Assembly (NCBI GenBank): GCA_031254105.1
Contig: JAIRVB010000004.1
Location: 1 to 64,000 of the forward strand
Direction of reading: 5' to 3'
Source: Chitinispirillales bacterium
GTDB taxonomy: Bacteria > Fibrobacterota > Chitinivibrionia > Chitinivibrionales > Chitinispirillaceae
Length of the DNA: 64,000 nucleotides
Shown here: positions 1-8,414 of the stretch, one piece after another
Layout of the letters: every line of letters begins with the position of its first letter
How positions within the stretch are numbered: the stretch's first letter is position 1
Program-made: the position numbers and the translations under genes
Notes under the pieces: model-generated
Told to the model about the DNA's origin: nothing
Seen by the model: the letters and a program-made list of their open reading frames with translations, nothing else
Databases searched by the model: none

Positions 1-1
1 A

Positions 2-106
2 AAAGGCAGAGAAGAAGGCGAGAAAGAAGGCGCTAAAAAGCTTGCGGAACTTATCGAAAAAGGTTTACCTTTACAGGAAGCTTTGAAAAAGCTTGGGATT
101 AGTTGA
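2..106 (+). CDS. C-terminal tail of an Rpn-family nuclease/transposase (5'-partial)
   Basis: The first 34 codons of the window are open in frame 2 and end in TGA at 104-106. They encode a Lys/Glu-rich tail with EGEKEGAKKLAELIEKGL followed by a short helix ending in LGIS. Such EGxxEG helices followed by a short amphipathic helix are typical of the C-terminus of Rpn (PD-(D/E)XK recombination-promoting nuclease / putative transposase) proteins. The catalytic part lies left of the window. A complete member of the same family starts 180 bases downstream, so this would be a tandem pair. The family assignment rests on the tail alone and is an inference. Confidence 0.55.
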   Translation, partial: KGREEGEKEGAKKLAELIEKGLPLQEALKKLGIS

Positions 107-286
107 GGCAAAAATATTACTTTACTCCAAAAGGCTCTTCAATTAAGGAATTTATGGTGAGGGAGATTTCTTCTGCGATAACTGATGATTGGGGATGGAA
201 AGGTTTTTGGGCAAGAAACTAAAATACTGTAGAAACAGCAATTATTATAGTATATTACTAAAACAAGATAAAGGGAGACTAATAAT

Positions 287-1144
287 ATGATAATAGCTAA
301 TCCAATTTACGATGCGACATTCAAACGGCTTTTAGAAAATGACCGTGCCGCAAAGTTTTTTATCGGAACAATTCTAAATTGCAAAGTACTTTCTCTTGAA
401 AAGACAACTCAGGAATACACTGAGCCTGATGATGAAGAACCCAAAATAACTCTCTTCCGCATGGATTTCGCGGCTACGATAGAAACCGAAGATGGGGAAA
501 AGCGGGTAATTATAGAGATGCAGAAAGCAAAGCATCTTAACGATGTTTACCGTTTCAGAAAATATCTTGGTAAAGAGTACAGAACCTCAAAGCTCCCAAT
601 TATCGCGATCTACATTCTTGGCTTTAATCTCTCTGTAGATTCCGTAGCGTTTGGCAACGTCCCTGTTTACCGTGATTTAAGGACTAATGAGGAACTCGTG
701 GTTCACGACTCTTTTGTTGAGCAGTTGACGCACAGCGCCTATTTTGTTCAAACTCCAAAAATAAAGCCAAGTCTGAACACAAAGCTTGATAAGCTGCTCT
801 CTATTTTTGAGCAAAATAATTTTATTGGCGATAGTAAGATTACGAAAAATTATTCGTTTGAGGTTGATGACCTTGAAATCAAAGAGTTTTTAAAAGTCTT
901 GCAATATGTAGCAGCTGATGCAGACGCGCGGAAAGAGTTAGACAAGGAAGATTATTATCAGGACGCAATGGAGGAAGCATTCGGGGAAAAAGATAGACAA
1001 TTGGAACAAAAAAACATTGAAATCGCCGGATTAAAACGGGAAACCGAAGATGCAAAACAACTCACCATACGGCTTATCAAAATATTAACAGAAACCGGAA
1101 CACCCATGAAAAAAATCATGGAAACCACCGGACTGACTGACTGA
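287..1144 (+). CDS. Rpn family recombination-promoting nuclease / putative transposase
   Basis: The 285-residue protein opens with the family signature NPIYDATFKRLLEN. It carries the PD-(D/E)XK core around residues 60-85: an Asp in RMDFAATIE and the Glu-x-Gln of IIEMQKAK, followed by a conserved RFRKYLGKEY helix. The last 50 residues are a charged coiled-coil-like tail. Members of this family (RpnA-E in E. coli) are DNA endonucleases reported to raise RecA-independent recombination; they were first annotated as transposases. An AGGGAG sequence about ten bases upstream supports the ATG at 287. The gene stands alone between another Rpn tail and the HU gene, and no terminal repeats were seen. 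Confidence 0.85.
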   Translation: MIIANPIYDATFKRLLENDRAAKFFIGTILNCKVLSLEKTTQEYTEPDDEEPKITLFRMDFAATIETEDGEKRVIIEMQKAKHLNDVYRFRKYLGKEYRTSKLPIIAIYILGFNLSVDSVAFGNVPVYRDLRTNEELVVHDSFVEQLTHSAYFVQTPKIKPSLNTKLDKLLSIFEQNNFIGDSKITKNYSFEVDDLEIKEFLKVLQYVAADADARKELDKEDYYQDAMEEAFGEKDRQLEQKNIEIAGLKRETEDAKQLTIRLIKILTETGTPMKKIMETTGLTD

Positions 1145-1216
1145 ATCAGAAATTAAAAATTATCTAAAATGAAATTTGATAAATAATTTCTCACACCCCT
1201 AAAAAGGAGTTCTCGT

Positions 1217-1549
1217 ATGGCTACTAAGGCTCTAACACAAACCCAAATTATTCAGAAGCTTGCTGACGATGAACAGCTGACAAGGAAACAAGTTAAAACG
1301 TTTCTTGAAAATCTGGCCGCTTTAGCGTACAAAGAAGCTAAAAACGGGTTCACTCTCCCGAACATCGGGAAAATTGTACTTGTACAGCGCAAGGCAAGAA
1401 CCGGAAGAAACCCCGCCACTGGCGAAACTATAAAGATTCCGGCAAAAAAAGTTGTAAAATTCAAAGTCTCAAAAACCGCTAAAGATGCGATTCTGGGAAC
1501 CGGAACTCCTAAAGCTGCTCCTGCAAAAAAAGCTACCAAAAAGAAATAA
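1217..1549 (+). CDS. HU-family DNA-binding protein with Lys/Ala-rich tail
   Basis: A 110-residue histone-like protein. The N-terminal half gives the two HU helices ([20 protein letters not shown]). The conserved beta-arm core is present as [20 protein letters not shown] with the RxGRNP motif at about residues 59-64, where the arm inserts its proline into the DNA minor groove. A basic tail of about 15 residues ([12 protein letters not shown]) follows the usual 90-95 residue domain, as in some Fibrobacterota and Bacteroidota HU proteins. AAAGGAG eight bases before the ATG is a strong ribosome site. It probably acts as a nucleoid protein. No neighbour suggests a dedicated role. Confidence 0.93.
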   Translation: MATKALTQTQIIQKLADDEQLTRKQVKTFLENLAALAYKEAKNGFTLPNIGKIVLVQRKARTGRNPATGETIKIPAKKVVKFKVSKTAKDAILGTGTPKAAPAKKATKKK

Positions 1550-2062
1550 TCCTGTTTTGAGGATCGGGAAACTGTAAAATCCACAGATCACATATCCATC
1601 TCACTCCTCAACAATCTCTATGTCCTCTGTTTTGATAAATGTAAACAGTAATACACATATAAACATTTTAAAGATAGTGGTAAAATAACGCATTTGAAAT
1701 GGTCGCCTCCTGTTTTTTAGTTGATGATTTTGTCAGTCCATTTTTCAACCGGTGTACATCAAACGTACTGCCTGTAATAATATTTGTTCATGTATATACA
1801 GCAGTTGATATAATTTCATTCGATTAATATGAATCATAAGCTGTTGCCAGCAATCTAACCTCTTACTGTATTTATCCCCGCTATAACGATTTACTATGCA
1901 ACGACCGCCGCGAAAACTATTTTGTGAAAGAAGTTGCGTTATCTGAGTAAATATTATACTTTTTCTATTCAAGGGGCGCCTACTTGAAATTATTGTAAAA
2001 TCATGCGGTAGTGAATAAACAATAAAATATAAGTTTGAGGCTCCTTTTTTTATTTGTATAAT
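1550..2062. other. AT-rich non-coding stretch with one transposase remnant
   Basis: About 500 bases between the HU gene and the end of the polysaccharide operon. Apart from the IS4-like fragment at 1745-1972 nothing recognisable is seen: no clear terminator with a T-run, no tRNA and no inverted ends that would delimit the insertion sequence. Confidence 0.6.
1745..1972 (-). pseudogene. Decayed IS4-family transposase, N-terminal fragment
   Basis: The leftward reading gives a protein start resembling the DUF4372-type N-terminus of IS4-family transposases: FTQITQLLSQNSF, then VNRYSGDKYSKRLDCWQQL, matching the family pattern F-x-Q-L-x(3)-I/L...RY-x-GD...F/L-x-CW-x-Q. The resemblance fades after about 55 residues. 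The expected QLT...SLRDIE segment and the DDE catalytic domain are missing, and a stop follows at 1745. The start codon would be TTG. It is read as the remnant of an insertion whose remainder was lost. The family call is by eye. Confidence 0.55.
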
Positions 2063-3190
2063 TTACCGGACAATACTGCTTCCTGCTAATTTTTCATAAA
2101 TACCGCAAAGCTCCTTTGCCGCTTCCGATATATCGTAGCCGGAATGCTTTACAGATTCAAAATCAGTTATGCGTTCTTTTTTTGCGTTAATAATTTCATC
2201 AGCCCATTTTTCAAAGTTGGATTGTGTTTCCGCTATTGGAAGAAAATGCATTTTTTCTAAAATATCGGAGTCGGGTGAATTTTTATCTGAAGCAACCACA
2301 GGTAGGTCAGAAGTCTGTGCTTCAATTAGTACCAACGAAAGACCCTCAAACCGTGACGGAAAAACAAACACATCCATCGCGCAAAAAAGCCTGTCCGCGT
2401 CATTTCTCCATCCCAAAAACATCACATTCTCGCTAAGTCCTAAGACCCTAACTTTTTCTTCAATGTTTGCTCTGCCTTCACCTTCGCCAACTAACACTAA
2501 AACACTATCAGGCTCTTTTTTTAAAATCTCTTTAAAAACAGTAATAAGAAATTCGTGATTTTTTTGATAACAAAAGCGTCCAATATGACCGATAACAAGA
2601 CTGTTTGGTTTTTTGCCAATCAAAAGCTCCTTTCTCGCTTCATCTCTTTTCTTGTTACAAAAAGCGAATTTAGAGACACTAATCGCATTTTTTACAACAT
2701 AAGAATTTTCTCTTTGTTTGAATTTTTTCCCGAAAAGCCACCTCCCCGCCTCGTAAGAACAAGCAAAAAAGTGGGTGGGATATTTCCTTAAGAATAAACG
2801 CGAAATACTGTATATTAAATTTTTTGTAAATTGAGGCGCTTTAACCGCAGCAAAGTGACTATGCGAGATTCTTATCGGCACACCGGCTTTTTTTGCAACA
2901 TAGAGCGGATACAAATCATAAGTACTAAGATGCGAGTGTACTATTTTATAATTTTTTAAAAGCTCCATGGAATTACGATAAAATCGCTTTTTTAAGGGTA
3001 AATGATAAATTTTACAACCCATCCTTTTTATATCTTCAGGAATATCTTCCACCCTGTCAAGAAAAAAATCAAACTGTACTTTTTGCTTGTCAATAGCTCT
3101 GTAATAATTGCAAAGCATTGTGTCGGTTCCGCCGCCGGAAAGCCCCCATGTTATTTGAGCTATTCGGATAGGTTCGTTATTGCGAGACAT
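2063..3190 (-). CDS. GT4-family glycosyltransferase (EpsF-like)
   Basis: This 375-residue GT-B fold enzyme should transfer an activated sugar onto a growing exopolysaccharide or O-unit at the inner face of the membrane. The N-terminal acceptor half starts IRIAQITWGLSGGGTDTML with the glycine-rich loop, followed by HSHLSTYDLYPLYVAKKAG. The donor half has the IGHIGRFCYQKNHEF strand and the E-x7-E signature RFEGLSLVLIEAQ near residue 280 that contacts the nucleotide sugar. The length is normal for GT4. It is the last gene of the leftward polysaccharide operon, 184 bases after the preceding GT4 gene. Base composition is clearly more AT-rich than in the housekeeping genes, as throughout this operon. 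Confidence 0.88.
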   Translation of the reverse strand: MSRNNEPIRIAQITWGLSGGGTDTMLCNYYRAIDKQKVQFDFFLDRVEDIPEDIKRMGCKIYHLPLKKRFYRNSMELLKNYKIVHSHLSTYDLYPLYVAKKAGVPIRISHSHFAAVKAPQFTKNLIYSISRLFLRKYPTHFFACSYEAGRWLFGKKFKQRENSYVVKNAISVSKFAFCNKKRDEARKELLIGKKPNSLVIGHIGRFCYQKNHEFLITVFKEILKKEPDSVLVLVGEGEGRANIEEKVRVLGLSENVMFLGWRNDADRLFCAMDVFVFPSRFEGLSLVLIEAQTSDLPVVASDKNSPDSDILEKMHFLPIAETQSNFEKWADEIINAKKERITDFESVKHSGYDISEAAKELCGIYEKLAGSSIVR

Positions 3191-3374
3191 GAAATTTCTC
3201 CGAAAAGTTAGGGTGAGGTTTAAAGTTTATTTGCATTTTTTATATTTAGGAGTAGACCAGTTTTTTATTTATTGCCACTGATATATTTTATAAATTTGTA
3301 AATTTTCCATAATTAATAAGCAAAATTACAAAAAATTATAAATCTCAGATATATGCTTTTTAATTGTAAAAAAA

Positions 3375-4499
3375 TTAGCGAATTTGTTCTACTCTTTTAA
3401 ATAAAAAGTGCTCCAATTCTGTAGCTTGTGTTTTTATATCATACCTTGCTCTCTGTATCTCTTCCGTCATGTCAATCCTATCATAATTTCTTTTTGATAG
3501 AATAATATTTGCCCATTCTTCCGGTTTTTTTTGCAAATCAACAAACGAGAGCAAATTTGTAATAGCCGCTGCAGATGGAACTGTTGTTGAAGCAAAGCAG
3601 CGCAACGATGTTGCTTGTGCTTCAATTAGTGCAATGCCTAATCCTTCAAATTTTGAAGGAAACAAAAATATATCCATTGCGTTTAGCAATGCTGGTATGT
3701 CAGACCTAATACCAAGAAAATGTACTACTTCTTTTAAACAAAGAAACTTTACTTTAGTTTCTATTTCGGAACGTAATTTTCCATCTCCAACCAATAACAA
3801 TACGGCATTTGACTCTTTTTTGTATATTTCGTGAAAAATACGGACTACAAAATTGTGATTTTTCGCATAACCAAACATACCGATGTGGCCTATTACTAAT
3901 TTGTCACTTAACGATAGTGATTCCCTTGTGATATCACGGTATTGTTTATTAAAATTGAATTTATCATTATCAATGGCATTATGTATTAATTTAAATGTTG
4001 CTAATTTCAAAAATTTCTTACCAAAGTAATAGCAAGCAGCTTCTGATGAACATGCCCAAAAATCTGTGGCCAATTTTAGGATCCAAAACATTTCTATTCT
4101 ATGCATAAATAACCCACTATAAACCCAATGCCCTACACTACCTGTACTATGCGCATGTATAATTCGTACAGGAACCTTTTGTTTAAAAGCAATTTTAAAT
4201 AGCAATGAAGTACCAGCCAAATTACTTCTATTGCTCCAAAATACATCGTATTTATTTTTTTTAAATATGGATGTTAACTTACGATAATAAGTAATGTATC
4301 TTCTCCTTCCGGGGATAATATATACTTTACTGCCTCTTTTTATTATCTCTTGATAATATGCCGGTTTATCATTAACACATAAAAAATCAAATTGTATCTT
4401 TTCAGGATTGACATTTCGATAATAGCCCATAAGGAAAGTTTCTAATCCTCCGACATTTGCAGTCATACCGTGAATTAAAATTCTTATTGGTCTATTCAT
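3375..4499 (-). CDS. GT4-family glycosyltransferase (EpsF-like)
   Basis: A 374-residue paralogue of the downstream GT4 enzyme. It opens IRILIHGMTANVGGLETFLMGYYRN and continues with the KIQFDFLCV strand. The donor domain has IGHIGMFGYAKNHNF and the E-x7-E motif KFEGLGIALIEAQ near residue 283. Both GT4 proteins share the NYYR/GYYRN...KIQFDF pattern of EpsF-like enzymes. It lies 36 bases downstream of the Wzy-like gene in the same operon. Sugar and acceptor cannot be deduced. Codon use is very AT-rich, suggesting horizontal origin of the cluster. Confidence 0.88.
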   Translation of the reverse strand: MNRPIRILIHGMTANVGGLETFLMGYYRNVNPEKIQFDFLCVNDKPAYYQEIIKRGSKVYIIPGRRRYITYYRKLTSIFKKNKYDVFWSNRSNLAGTSLLFKIAFKQKVPVRIIHAHSTGSVGHWVYSGLFMHRIEMFWILKLATDFWACSSEAACYYFGKKFLKLATFKLIHNAIDNDKFNFNKQYRDITRESLSLSDKLVIGHIGMFGYAKNHNFVVRIFHEIYKKESNAVLLLVGDGKLRSEIETKVKFLCLKEVVHFLGIRSDIPALLNAMDIFLFPSKFEGLGIALIEAQATSLRCFASTTVPSAAAITNLLSFVDLQKKPEEWANIILSKRNYDRIDMTEEIQRARYDIKTQATELEHFLFKRVEQIR

Positions 4500-4535
4500 T
4501 TATTATTCTCATTTATTAAATATAGATTTCTATGA

Positions 4536-5651
4536 TTAAAATCCATAAGTAAGATGCGTTTTTAATCTATGTAATTGATAATATTTTTCTCGCCTTGAAA
4601 GTAAAATCCAAAATAGTAAATTTGGAATACACAAAATAGACAAAAACATCATTTCTGTTACACCATAAACTAAGTAGTATGTAACCATACTTATTGCGAG
4701 ATAATCTTTTTGAAGAAATAAAAAATTAACCCCTTTTAAATAAATAAAGTAAAAAACTAAAAAACTTATAATGCCACCTGTTAATAATAATGAAATATAT
4801 GCGCTATCAAGAGGTTTATCGAAACTACGAACAAATTTCACATCACCTAAAAGTAGACTCGTATTGGTAGTCTGTGTTAAAAACAAATTATAAAGCCCTA
4901 TTCTACCGGTAAGCATAACATCAATAGTTTTTACAAACGTATTATCATAATTCATTGCTGCCCAGTAAAAAAAAGCTAATAACAACAATGGTAATAGCAG
5001 TATAATTTTTATTGTTGTTTTATTAATAAACAATGGTTTGAAAATTACTGTTAAATAAAACAGAACCCATGCCACAATAAATGTTTTTGTACCAGTTGCA
5101 AGATAAGTAAAATACAGTACTGGAACTAACAAAAGGGATAAAACATATAAATTATTTTTGTTAAAATAATTTATATAGTATAATAATAGTAATAACGTGC
5201 TTCCTACAAACATTGATAAAAAATTTGGATTACCCCACCCAAAATCATACCTTAGTCTTCCTCCATTAAGATTATATATTTTTCCAGTATTTTCAAGTAT
5301 ACCTAAACCAAGTAAGTAAAACATGGCTACGATAGTTACCACTGAAAACAACAATGTTGAGTAAACCGCAAATTTCAATTTACAATGCTTTAATATATAT
5401 ACCGTATACAAAACTACTAAAAAGAATGTCCCAGTTGTCACTTTTTGTATAAATAGTAAAACTATTGGTATAAAAATTATGTATATACTTTTTTTGTATT
5501 TTGTATGTATAACAAAACTTAATAAAATCAATAAGCTTGTTAAGATACGAACTACTATTGTTTCTGACCCTTGAAGTATCATACTAAAAAACCTAATGAA
5601 TGTAGTTAAAAGTAAGAGAATATAACTGCAATGAAACGATTTAATTTTCAT
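4536..5651 (-). CDS. Wzy-like O-antigen/capsule polymerase (multi-spanning membrane protein)
   Basis: The 371-residue protein is almost entirely hydrophobic, with roughly ten predicted membrane spans. A longer polar loop lies about one third in (NLNGGRLRYDFGWGNPNFLS), the kind of periplasmic loop found in Wzy polymerases and O-antigen ligases of the Wzy_C/RfaL superfamily. A G-N-x-N-F pattern is common in these loops. Its start overlaps the stop of the upstream GT2 gene by four bases, so translation is probably coupled. In a cluster that also holds a flippase and several glycosyltransferases, polymerase is the expected role. Sequence alone does not separate polymerase from ligase. Confidence 0.75.
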   Translation of the reverse strand: MKIKSFHCSYILLLLTTFIRFFSMILQGSETIVVRILTSLLILLSFVIHTKYKKSIYIIFIPIVLLFIQKVTTGTFFLVVLYTVYILKHCKLKFAVYSTLLFSVVTIVAMFYLLGLGILENTGKIYNLNGGRLRYDFGWGNPNFLSMFVGSTLLLLLYYINYFNKNNLYVLSLLLVPVLYFTYLATGTKTFIVAWVLFYLTVIFKPLFINKTTIKIILLLPLLLLAFFYWAAMNYDNTFVKTIDVMLTGRIGLYNLFLTQTTNTSLLLGDVKFVRSFDKPLDSAYISLLLTGGIISFLVFYFIYLKGVNFLFLQKDYLAISMVTYYLVYGVTEMMFLSILCIPNLLFWILLSRREKYYQLHRLKTHLTYGF

Positions 5652-6619
5652 ATCCTACCTGTTAACGTTTTCCAGAAGTACTTCGGGCCATTCAATAAGA
5701 TTTGTAAAATGATTTTAGGAACCAATGCTATAATAATAATTCTTGGGAAGTATCTTACATTCAATACAGTACAATAAAGTTTCCTGAAATCTTTCCATTT
5801 TAAGTACCCTGCACGTTTTTTCCTCCACAAAAAACGAATTTGGCAAATATTAGATAGCTTTTTTAAGGATATGGCCATCTCTATTTCAATTTTTTTTTGC
5901 TGAATCAAAAAGGTTTTTACGGTTTCAACTAATGGATGATCTGCAATAAAATTTTTACTATTCATATAAATACCACTAAATTCAACTTTGTATATTGAAG
6001 TTATTTCTTGACAAATTAACATGTTTTTGCCAATCAATAATAATCTCAGCCATGTATCAAGATCACCTCCAATTAAATATTTTATATCGGTTGGGAATAA
6101 CCCACATTCCATAAGTGCAGATTTTTTAATTACAACCGAATTAGTATGGCAAGAATTTGCTCCAGTTTTTAAAAATTCATTTACAGATAGTAACGGTGAA
6201 AGTATTTTTTCTTTAGTAATAGAGTACCCTCCTTCAACATCACTGTAGTCATAGCCAAACGAAATAAATTCAATTTCCGGATACTTACCAATCTTCTGAA
6301 ACGCCAATTCAAGATGATTTTCATACCATAAGTCATCAGCGTCAAGAAAAGTTATCCATTCGGTTTTTGCTGCTTTTATGCCTAAATTTCTTGGCGCGTA
6401 TCCTCCGGGGCCGGGTTCGTCCAAATGTAAAATACGTATGCGCGAATCTGTAAAACTCTTTACTATCTGTAAACCGTTATCAGTTGAAGCATTGTCTATT
6501 ACGATTAATTCAAAATTGTGATAGGTCTGAGACAAAACGGAATTAATGGCATCTTTTATATATGGCCCTTTGTTGTATAAAGGGATTATTACTGAGAAAA
6601 ATGGTGTCCCTGTAAACAT
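5648..6619 (-). CDS. GT2-family glycosyltransferase
   Basis: A 323-residue GT-A enzyme. The N-terminus FSVIIPLYNKGPYIKDAINS is the canonical GT2 nucleotide-binding start. It is followed by ELIVIDNASTDNG and the metal-binding D-x-D in WITFLDADDLWYENH at about residues 90-95. The C-terminal third is less conserved and carries a hydrophobic stretch (RIIIIALVPKIILQIL), suggesting membrane association. The four-base overlap with the downstream Wzy-like gene ties the two into one transcript. The substrate is unknown. Confidence 0.9.
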   Translation of the reverse strand: MFTGTPFFSVIIPLYNKGPYIKDAINSVLSQTYHNFELIVIDNASTDNGLQIVKSFTDSRIRILHLDEPGPGGYAPRNLGIKAAKTEWITFLDADDLWYENHLELAFQKIGKYPEIEFISFGYDYSDVEGGYSITKEKILSPLLSVNEFLKTGANSCHTNSVVIKKSALMECGLFPTDIKYLIGGDLDTWLRLLLIGKNMLICQEITSIYKVEFSGIYMNSKNFIADHPLVETVKTFLIQQKKIEIEMAISLKKLSNICQIRFLWRKKRAGYLKWKDFRKLYCTVLNVRYFPRIIIIALVPKIILQILLNGPKYFWKTLTGRI

Positions 6620-6832
6620 TTTCGTGCTAATCTTTCTTAAGAAAAAATATTCAAAATTACAATAATAAATTGCAATTGTCTACGAAGACAACAATATGAA
6701 AAAACGATGATACCCATTATTTATATCAGTATATTCCTTTTCTATTTCAAAACAACTGCACAAGTCACCGCATATGCGCTTTTAAGGATGTCCATTAACG
6801 CCAATTTTCAAATGTGACGCTCAAGAACATTT

Positions 6833-8371
6833 TCACCTTTTCCCGAAAACATAAAAATCTGCAAAAGATGTGTTCGGATTATTTCCATTATCAACTGCCG
6901 GATACTTATTTGGGATAAACTGCAACAATTTCCAATCATCCGTATTTTCATCTATCCAATCTGTAAATTTACGATGTTTAACATGCTCCGTCCATTGTTC
7001 GCCTGTTTTATTGCTCGCATAAATTACAACATATTTTTCGCTTGCTTCAAAAAGCGTTTTCATATAATTTTCAAAAACTTTATCTTCTATTAAATGGTAA
7101 ATCACATCAAGCGATAATGTTAGTTCCGCTTTATCGCCATTGTATGTGCCCATCAAACGAAACTCTTTGTGGTTAACATCATTTACAAATTTACCTTTAC
7201 AAATATCTACCGCTATCTGACTTACATCAAAACCAAGATATTGCGGATACTCAGCAAGAAGAAGTTGATTACCGTCACCATGCCCAAACTCTATGATGTT
7301 TTTTATATCATTCTCTTTTACAAATTTATTCAAAACTTTCGCCTTAAACTCCGCGAGTCGCCCGTAACTTCCTGCTCCCGAATTTCCAGATTTTGCATAA
7401 CGATGTTCCCAATACTGAACGGAATCAAATCCCCCTGGAGTTATCTTCCTCAAAACATCATTCAACTGCGGATAATGCTCAATAACCGCTTTAAGTTGCT
7501 TATCGTTTCCACCTTCGGCACAGTTGTAATTCCACAAAGCATTTCCGTCTTGCTGCTGCTCCGGTTCAACATCTTGCAAGTATTTTGAATAGCCGTTTTC
7601 AATAACAATATACGGACTTTTATCGCCGAAATATTCTTTGTTAATTACCGCCATAGCCCAAAACCAAATATCATCGGCTTTCGGAGCGAGTTTCATAAAT
7701 AAATCGACATCAGTAATATCTTTAATGAAAACATTTGGGGGGTATAATATTCCGCCAACTCCGGTTGGAAAGATACTTTCAAAACAACATTGGATGTGCT
7801 TTCCGAAATCCCATTGCAAATACTGAAGCGTATTATGATTTTCATCTACTTTTATTCCGTGAGCGCGATGGCAGATTATTTTCTTTGGATTTTTCCTGTG
7901 TTCCGTAATCAACTGCTCAAACCAGTCTTGCGGATAGTAAACATCATCGTCGGCAGTAATTATGTGGCTATCGGGAAATGTTTTCAGTGCAGGAATAAGT
8001 TTTTTATACGATTTAATATCTTCACAGAAACGAATTTCAAGTCCCTTTTCTACTAAACGTTTCATTAATTTCGGAATTTTTTCCTTATCTTCATCGGCAA
8101 CCCACAGAACAATTTTGTCGGGTTTTATACTTTGGTTAAGGAGAGTAATGATTGCGTAGGGAGCAGTGCAGGCAAGCCGTTTTCCGTAAGAAGTTAAGGA
8201 CACAACATACAGCGGTGAGTTTTGGGGTTCTAACGGTTTGAGCGTTCCAATTAAACCTAATGTTTGACGCTTGCGCTTTAGCGTTTGGATATATTTTGCC
8301 AATTTTATCACGCCGGTTTTTCTAAGCGCACGCCACAACAATGTTTTTTTAATTTTTTGTTTGAGTCGCAT
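6833..8371 (-). CDS. Fusion protein: glycosyltransferase (GT-A) plus SAM-dependent methyltransferase
   Basis: A 512-residue protein with two catalytic modules. Residues about 50-270 form a GT-A type domain: PLYVVSLTSYGKRL, then SIKPDKIVLWVADED, then the metal site ITADDDVYYPQDWF with D141-D143. Residues about 330-512 are a class I methyltransferase: YWEHRYAKSGNSGAGSYGR, then the SAM-binding strand IIEFGHGDGNQLLL near residue 360, and LTLSLDVIYHLIED. The combination suggests addition of a sugar followed by its methylation, or capping of chain growth. It sits between the flippase and the GT2 gene in the same operon. The 213 bases to the next gene hold nothing recognisable. AAGGT upstream of the ATG is the likely ribosome site. 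Confidence 0.82.
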   Translation of the reverse strand: MRLKQKIKKTLLWRALRKTGVIKLAKYIQTLKRKRQTLGLIGTLKPLEPQNSPLYVVSLTSYGKRLACTAPYAIITLLNQSIKPDKIVLWVADEDKEKIPKLMKRLVEKGLEIRFCEDIKSYKKLIPALKTFPDSHIITADDDVYYPQDWFEQLITEHRKNPKKIICHRAHGIKVDENHNTLQYLQWDFGKHIQCCFESIFPTGVGGILYPPNVFIKDITDVDLFMKLAPKADDIWFWAMAVINKEYFGDKSPYIVIENGYSKYLQDVEPEQQQDGNALWNYNCAEGGNDKQLKAVIEHYPQLNDVLRKITPGGFDSVQYWEHRYAKSGNSGAGSYGRLAEFKAKVLNKFVKENDIKNIIEFGHGDGNQLLLAEYPQYLGFDVSQIAVDICKGKFVNDVNHKEFRLMGTYNGDKAELTLSLDVIYHLIEDKVFENYMKTLFEASEKYVVIYASNKTGEQWTEHVKHRKFTDWIDENTDDWKLLQFIPNKYPAVDNGNNPNTSFADFYVFGKR

Positions 8372-8414
8372 TTACATTTACCTTATTAAAAATTTTGAAT
8401 ATACATCTATATGT

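Noticed and set aside
109..222. Short open frame (QKYYFTPKGSSIKEF...WGWKGFWARN) between the two Rpn genes
   Set aside because: It has no recognisable family, no ribosome site and only about 37 codons; it could be a gene end but cannot be supported.
1252..1584. 110-codon leftward frame opposite the HU gene
   Set aside because: It mirrors the HU coding region almost exactly, and the protein is low-complexity; a shadow of a real gene.
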